Assembly: GCA_016932615.1 (NCBI GenBank)
Contig: JAFGCN010000009.1
Span: 157,409 to 221,408, forward strand
Origin: Candidatus Aenigmatarchaeota archaeon
GTDB taxonomy: Archaea > Aenigmatarchaeota > Aenigmatarchaeia > QMZS01
Direction: 5' to 3'
DNA: 64,000 nucleotides
The position numbers and the translations under genes are program-made. Every line of letters begins with the position of its first letter. Within the stretch, counting starts at the first letter, position 1. This document shows, piece after piece, positions 60,138-64,000 of this stretch. The notes beneath the pieces were generated by a model, which worked only from the letters and a program-made list of their open reading frames with translations, searched no databases and was not told the origin of the DNA.

Positions 60138-60830
60138 ATGGCAGATCAGATTGCTTATGGCAATGAATCGAGCTCAATTTTGAAGAACACCTACAGCAAT
60201 GCGGGAAAGGGATTTAGCGGCGCAGCGGCTTATGCAAGCCGGCTAGGAACAAAAAAGAAGATTGCTCTTGGAATCGGGGCGGCTGGAGCGGGCCTTGTGC
60301 TTGCTTATGCTATCCATAACCTTACGGGCTGGGACCCTACAGGTGCAATTGAAGGTCTTCCGGGAGGAGAAACGGTGGCCGAAGGAATGAGGACAGTTCA
60401 CGACAAGATGGACCAGGCATACCTTGGAATAAAATCGGCGATTCCTGGCGGCCCGGAAGAAGCGGCAGCCCAGTCAGTTTCTGGAGTTGCAGACGCACCT
60501 TTGTCGCCAGAGGAGCATGAAAGGGTATTAAGGGCGCTTTCCGTTTCTTCAGGTAATGTGCCTGGTGCGGGGAAACTAGACACTGGCTTATACCAGGGGC
60601 TTTCCGGTTCGGAAAAGGTCTTGGATGGAATGTCTGATGAGATGCTGACTGCACACATTCAGGACACCTATGTAGGAGGGCATTCCATAACGGGGCTTGG
60701 AAACTATATGGTGCTTCACCCTGAAAGAGCGGATTTGATTATGGACAGCATGTTCCCTGAAGACCGTGAAGGCTTGATGAAGGCATATGAACTTAGCCTT
60801 GCCAAGGCAGGAGCAGAGAGCGCACTATGA
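60138..60830 (+). CDS. Ala/Gly/Ser-rich protein with one hydrophobic segment (cassette 2, gene A)
   Basis: From the ATG at 60138 (TATTATGGC, TATA box 60121-60130) the product has 230 aa. It has a polar N-terminus with the YGNESSS/AYASRLG motifs resembling cassette 1, a hydrophobic helix (about residues 39-58, IALGIGAAGAGLVLAYAI), then a soluble helical region with Ser/Glu/Gly-rich links. No family is recognised. It overlaps gene B by 4 nt, as in cassette 1. Confidence 0.72.
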   Translation: MADQIAYGNESSSILKNTYSNAGKGFSGAAAYASRLGTKKKIALGIGAAGAGLVLAYAIHNLTGWDPTGAIEGLPGGETVAEGMRTVHDKMDQAYLGIKSAIPGGPEEAAAQSVSGVADAPLSPEEHERVLRALSVSSGNVPGAGKLDTGLYQGLSGSEKVLDGMSDEMLTAHIQDTYVGGHSITGLGNYMVLHPERADLIMDSMFPEDREGLMKAYELSLAKAGAESAL

Positions 60831-61162
60831 AACGGCAGAACTTTAATGGGGCGGAATTTCTAAGGCAGGTTGGAATGGAGTACGACCACAAGGTCACGGT
60901 TTTGCTCAAGGCAATAGACCTTGCAGAAGAAACAAAAGATGTCCAGCGGCTTGTGGGCCTGAGAAGCGTAGCACTGTCCTGGGTCAGCTACTTCGAGTAC
61001 CTTAGGGAAAAAATAGACAGGAACCGCACAGCCAAGGACCCTTCCACAAAAGAGACGCTTGAGTTCATCGGAGAGCAGATAAGATTTTTTAGCCTGCTTG
61101 CCCAGGAAGTCAAAAAGAAAATATATGAGCTCAATATAAAGAATAATCTCCGCCTTGCGTGA
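60827..61162 (+). CDS. Helical protein, paralogue of the 56669 product (cassette 2, gene B)
   Basis: The 111-aa protein corresponds to the helical domain of the 56669 protein without its basic tail (MEYDHKVTVLLKAIDLAEE; FIGEQIRFFSLLAQEVKKKI). It begins MKRQNFNGAEFLRQ and ends in RLA after KNNL, matching the RVKTLRQSL end of the paralogue. No signal peptide or span is seen. It is co-translated with gene A; the T-rich 21-nt gap after the stop leads to the convergent NFACT gene. Confidence 0.75.
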   Translation: MKRQNFNGAEFLRQVGMEYDHKVTVLLKAIDLAEETKDVQRLVGLRSVALSWVSYFEYLREKIDRNRTAKDPSTKETLEFIGEQIRFFSLLAQEVKKKIYELNIKNNLRLA

Positions 61163-61183
61163 ATTCTTATTTTGTCTGTATTT

Positions 61184-62881
61184 TTAATTTGTTTTTTTGG
61201 CCAGTTGGCCCTTTCCATAGGGAACAATCTTTAGGAATTCTTCTGGATTTATGGTCTTTATTGCTTCCTTGTCGCCTTTTGCTGCCTGATTGATCAATTC
61301 TTCTTTTATCGCTTCTCCAAGCTCTTTTCCTTCAAGGGATCCGGGTACAATCTCCACGAAATATTTTGCATTTCTTTCAACAGATTTTTTGACCCCCCTC
61401 AGCACATTGAGGTTTTCATCTAAGCCAAGCGCAATACCCAGGTCAACTCTCAGGAAGTTTCTCTTTCCGTAAATCATGAACGAGCCCTTTGTGAGGTACT
61501 CTCCTGGCCGGGGAGTTTTTGAGACTTGGTCAGGCGTAACCCAGTATATGTCTGCGACGCCGAGCCGCGAAATCCAGAACCGGGAATTGCTTGCAGTAAA
61601 CTGTGCCGCTTCAGCGATTGCCTCTTTGCTCACAGTTCTGCCTTCACTTCGGATTACCCCGAATGGCGAGCCGGGAATATGTGCGTGAAGGACAATGTCT
61701 GACTTCTTGCAGTATTTTTTTATCAAAAGCTCGTTGGTTGTTGCATCCTTTCCGATGATTACGAGAAAGCCGTCAGAAGTCGTGAAGTTCTTGAACTGGT
61801 CGAACCATTCCTGCTTTTTTGCCTGCTTAAATCGTGCGGGGGCTTTTGCACTTTGGGTTTTTTCCATCCAGTCGCGCGTCTTTGATATCTTTTCTCTGGC
61901 TTTTTTTGACTTCTGGAAATATTCGTCCATTGTTTTTTTCGCGCCCTTTGAGACATTTATCCGAAATGAGACACCTTCTGTCTGGAATTCCGCTTCTCCG
62001 GATTTTTCGTTTACCCTGACAAGCGGCACAGTTATCTTTTTTTCACTCTTCCACACAGACAGGGCTTTTTCAATTTCAGAGATGTTTTCGAATATGGCTT
62101 TCGCGCTTTTTGCGTATTCTTCAGTTTCTCTTTCGTGTTTTTTCAGGGATTTATCCCTGCCGGATTTTATGACTTCCTCTTTTGTAAGGTTCTTCTCGCG
62201 GTAAGCTTCTTCGATTGCTCTTGACAGCGTGGGATATTTTGAGCAGTTTTCGCCATCCGCCCGGAGCTCTATTGGCGACACCAAGGGCTCTTTTCCAAGG
62301 TATATCCTGGGCGAGAGCTTTCTTTCAAGCAGGGCCCTGATGCAGGTTTTGGTTTCAGAGAGTTCCCTTGCGTAATCTTTTCCGATATGAAGGCCTGAGG
62401 CGAGCGTTTTCTCGTCGAAAATTCCTTCAAAATCCTCGAGGTTCGGGGACGGCGGAAAAATGTATTTTTCTTTTGGCAGAACCTTACGGTCACGAAACTC
62501 CCTTGTATTTAGCGCAGTTATTATCGTGAAGACCTTGTCGCAGAGAATTATGTTTCCTTTTCCAATGAATTCCAGAACAAGCTCGTAGCCGGGAAGCGAG
62601 AGAATTAGGATTTTGTTGAATCGGTCCTGCCGGACTCCAAGGAGAGTGAGGTTTTTTATTTTTTGCATCAGGAAATTGCAGAAGCCATCCGGCTCTCCCA
62701 GGCAGGCATGTTGCGTAAGGTAGCAAAATGATTTTCCTACCACCAGATTTTCCTGCGCTTTGCCTTTGGACTTAAACTCTATGCAGATGTTCTCACTTCT
62801 TTTTATGTCCTTGATGCTTGAGCCCTCCAAAACCTTAAGCTCGAGCGCCAGGTAATGGAAATCAATTGGAGTAAGTCCCAT
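61184..62881 (-). CDS. rqcH: NFACT protein, archaeal RqcH/Rqc2 homologue
   Basis: The 565-aa protein belongs to the NEMF/FbpA/Rqc2 group, which binds stalled 50S subunits with peptidyl-tRNA and promotes C-terminal tailing. The N-terminal NFACT-N domain, a central charged coiled coil (about residues 235-365) and the C-terminal NFACT-R domain (FTTSDGFLVIIGKDATTNELL; VLHAHIPGSPFGVI) are all visible. The N-terminal start MGLTPIDFHYLALELKVLEG is normal. Archaeal members are usually about 600-700 aa, so it is slightly short. Confidence 0.9.
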   Translation of the reverse strand: MGLTPIDFHYLALELKVLEGSSIKDIKRSENICIEFKSKGKAQENLVVGKSFCYLTQHACLGEPDGFCNFLMQKIKNLTLLGVRQDRFNKILILSLPGYELVLEFIGKGNIILCDKVFTIITALNTREFRDRKVLPKEKYIFPPSPNLEDFEGIFDEKTLASGLHIGKDYARELSETKTCIRALLERKLSPRIYLGKEPLVSPIELRADGENCSKYPTLSRAIEEAYREKNLTKEEVIKSGRDKSLKKHERETEEYAKSAKAIFENISEIEKALSVWKSEKKITVPLVRVNEKSGEAEFQTEGVSFRINVSKGAKKTMDEYFQKSKKAREKISKTRDWMEKTQSAKAPARFKQAKKQEWFDQFKNFTTSDGFLVIIGKDATTNELLIKKYCKKSDIVLHAHIPGSPFGVIRSEGRTVSKEAIAEAAQFTASNSRFWISRLGVADIYWVTPDQVSKTPRPGEYLTKGSFMIYGKRNFLRVDLGIALGLDENLNVLRGVKKSVERNAKYFVEIVPGSLEGKELGEAIKEELINQAAKGDKEAIKTINPEEFLKIVPYGKGQLAKKTN

Positions 62882-62959
62882 AATTCATTCTACCGGTATT
62901 TTATTGCTCAGCCCTCCAGGCAATTATAGTATATCCTATATTTTCTAAGCGATTTAATT

Positions 62960-63943
62960 ATGGTTTCTCCAGAATCTGGCTCAAGCTCTTCGGGAAGGCA
63001 CCGGCTTTATTCGGCAGACATTCTTGAAAAGGCGCCTACAGTGAGGGCAAGGACATTTGAGCTCGCAGGGCTCTACACTCTCAAGGAAACTTACCTTAAT
63101 GCTGGAATACAGGATTCCACTCTTGACAGGACTCTCTCGGACCTCGAAAAGCAGCTTAGGGGCTACTCGGTTCCGGGTGGGCCTGACCTTGTTGCAATAG
63201 CCAAAGATATGCACTTTTACGGAATTATTGAGCCAGAAAAGCCAAAAGTGGTTTCGGGCAATTTTTCGGAAGCTGAAGCTTCAGTTCCCGAAGAAAAAAA
63301 GCTCTGGGAGAATTACCAGTCCCGGTACAAGGGCGCGATGCTGCCTAAGGAAGAGCGGCTTATTGCAAGGCAGGAAGAGCTTCTGGCAAGAGCTAGGAGT
63401 AGCCCCGACATACAGGCATACATACTTCTCGAGACGCAGCTAAATGCGCTTCAAAGCCAGGGCAAGGGCTTTGGCGCTGACAACCTGCCCCTAAGCGAGG
63501 AGGCAAAGATTGTTGCTTCAAGATTTGGAGAATTTATAAGAAATATCGAAAGCTCTGACCCTGAAGGAAAGCGTTCAGGAGCGCTAAAGCAGTTCCTGTA
63601 CGAAAAGGATGCGCTTGCAAAGGACTGGGAAACGTACGGCCAGGCAAAGGTTGAGCTTGCAAAGCATTATGGCTTTGACAGCATTGGAAAGCTCGCTGAA
63701 ATGGAGGCAAGGTATGGAAATGACTCAGAGATGCTCCAGAAGATGGGCGCGCTAAGGGGGCGCTTGCAGGCGATGGTAGAAGGGCCCAATCCGGCTCCAG
63801 AATCCGTCCCCACACCCCCTCAGCCACCAGCACCAATTCAGCAGATGCCTGCCGCCAGCGCGCCAAGAGAAGCCCCACCTGCCCAGCAGTTGGCTTACCA
63901 GAGCAATTTCCAGAAGAGGATGGAGGGGGGCTTGCAAAAATAG
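62960..63943 (+). CDS. Helical protein with Pro-rich C-terminus
   Basis: The 327-aa product has a Ser/Gly-rich first 15 residues, then a mostly helical body with alternating acidic and basic residues (for example AKIVASRFGEFIRNIESSDPEGK). The last 55 residues are a Pro/Ala/Gln-rich tail (PAPESVPTPPQPPAPIQQ). No signal peptide, span or family is recognised. The start TTAATTATG fits a leaderless transcript. It may be cytosolic and functionally linked to the cassette proteins, but this is guesswork. Confidence 0.7.
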   Translation: MVSPESGSSSSGRHRLYSADILEKAPTVRARTFELAGLYTLKETYLNAGIQDSTLDRTLSDLEKQLRGYSVPGGPDLVAIAKDMHFYGIIEPEKPKVVSGNFSEAEASVPEEKKLWENYQSRYKGAMLPKEERLIARQEELLARARSSPDIQAYILLETQLNALQSQGKGFGADNLPLSEEAKIVASRFGEFIRNIESSDPEGKRSGALKQFLYEKDALAKDWETYGQAKVELAKHYGFDSIGKLAEMEARYGNDSEMLQKMGALRGRLQAMVEGPNPAPESVPTPPQPPAPIQQMPAASAPREAPPAQQLAYQSNFQKRMEGGLQK

Positions 63944-63968
63944 CCTAACTGAAGAAGTGGGTGGAGAG

Positions 63969-64000
63969 ATGAAGATAATCCTTCAGAAGCGAAAATGGAG
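63969..64000 (+). CDS. Possible start of a further gene (3' partial)
   Basis: An ATG preceded by GGTGGAGAG opens a frame MKIILQKRKW that runs to the window edge. The ribosome-binding-like sequence makes it plausible, but only 10 codons are visible. Confidence 0.3.
   Translation, partial: MKIILQKRKW

Overview
The window reads as chromosomal DNA of an archaeon, probably a DPANN-type lineage (Micrarchaeota- or Diapherotrites-like; this placement is inference). Archaeal markers are aEF-2 with a diphthamide loop, the diphthamide methyltransferase DphB, PTH2, PDCD5, an archaeal-type NFACT protein, a geranylgeranyl reductase for ether lipids, and myo-inositol-phosphate synthase. Other support comes from giant sequon-rich surface proteins, TATA-driven apparently leaderless genes (start context TTATG), and tRNA genes broken by introns. 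Two of the three tRNA genes carry both an anticodon-loop intron and a T-arm intron; the third carries a 27-nt D-loop intron.

Layout. 1-22.5 kb is a cell-surface/secretion-like region. It holds a giant ectodomain-membrane-HerA-type ATPase protein (cut by the window start), a coiled-coil partner, a 1009-aa anchored surface protein on the other strand, and three short-spaced membrane or pilin-like genes. These are followed by a VirB11/GspE-type ATPase with CxxC motifs and a run of coiled-coil and polytopic proteins of unknown function. 22.5-28.2 kb holds translation and RNA genes (pth2, dphB, tRNA-Glu, a cold-shock protein, tRNA-Ser, sua5, a membrane cyclophilin, tRNA-Thr). 28.3-34.3 kb is one 2002-aa secreted protein with bacterial-looking modules. 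35-37.6 kb is a zinc-type ABC importer (znuABC).

37.7-45.3 kb is the most interesting part. It contains a membrane-anchored winged-helix regulator, a MacB-like ABC operon (ATPase, COG1361-type ectodomain protein, FtsX-type permease), and two secreted helical proteins, one followed by a small lipoprotein. Three promoters here share one architecture: TTCCG-like boxes exactly 10 bp apart, then GAAC (TAAC in one), an 11-nt TATA element, and GTTC. In all three a start codon lies exactly 30 nt after the first base of the TATA element. In two of them that start opens a short basic leader ORF (16-17 codons) ahead of the secreted protein. In the third it opens the ABC ATPase, which has a basic N-terminal extension of the same length. 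I propose an undescribed envelope-stress or export regulon.

45.3-64 kb is mostly housekeeping: MGMT, ino1 divergent from a padR regulator with a palindrome between them, SOD, DUF167, PRC-barrel, a nuclease-like protein, aEF-2, two FAD reductases (one preceded by a 56-aa 2[4Fe-4S] ferredoxin), GNAT-PDCD5 and NFACT. Two paralogous-looking two-gene cassettes of unknown function (55.7-57.1 and 60.1-61.2 kb) are interspersed. The first is bracketed by a 35-bp near-perfect direct repeat. Several AT-richer orphan genes look like recent acquisitions. No rRNA, CRISPR array or intact insertion sequence was seen, and no gene-free stretch exceeds about 210 bases.
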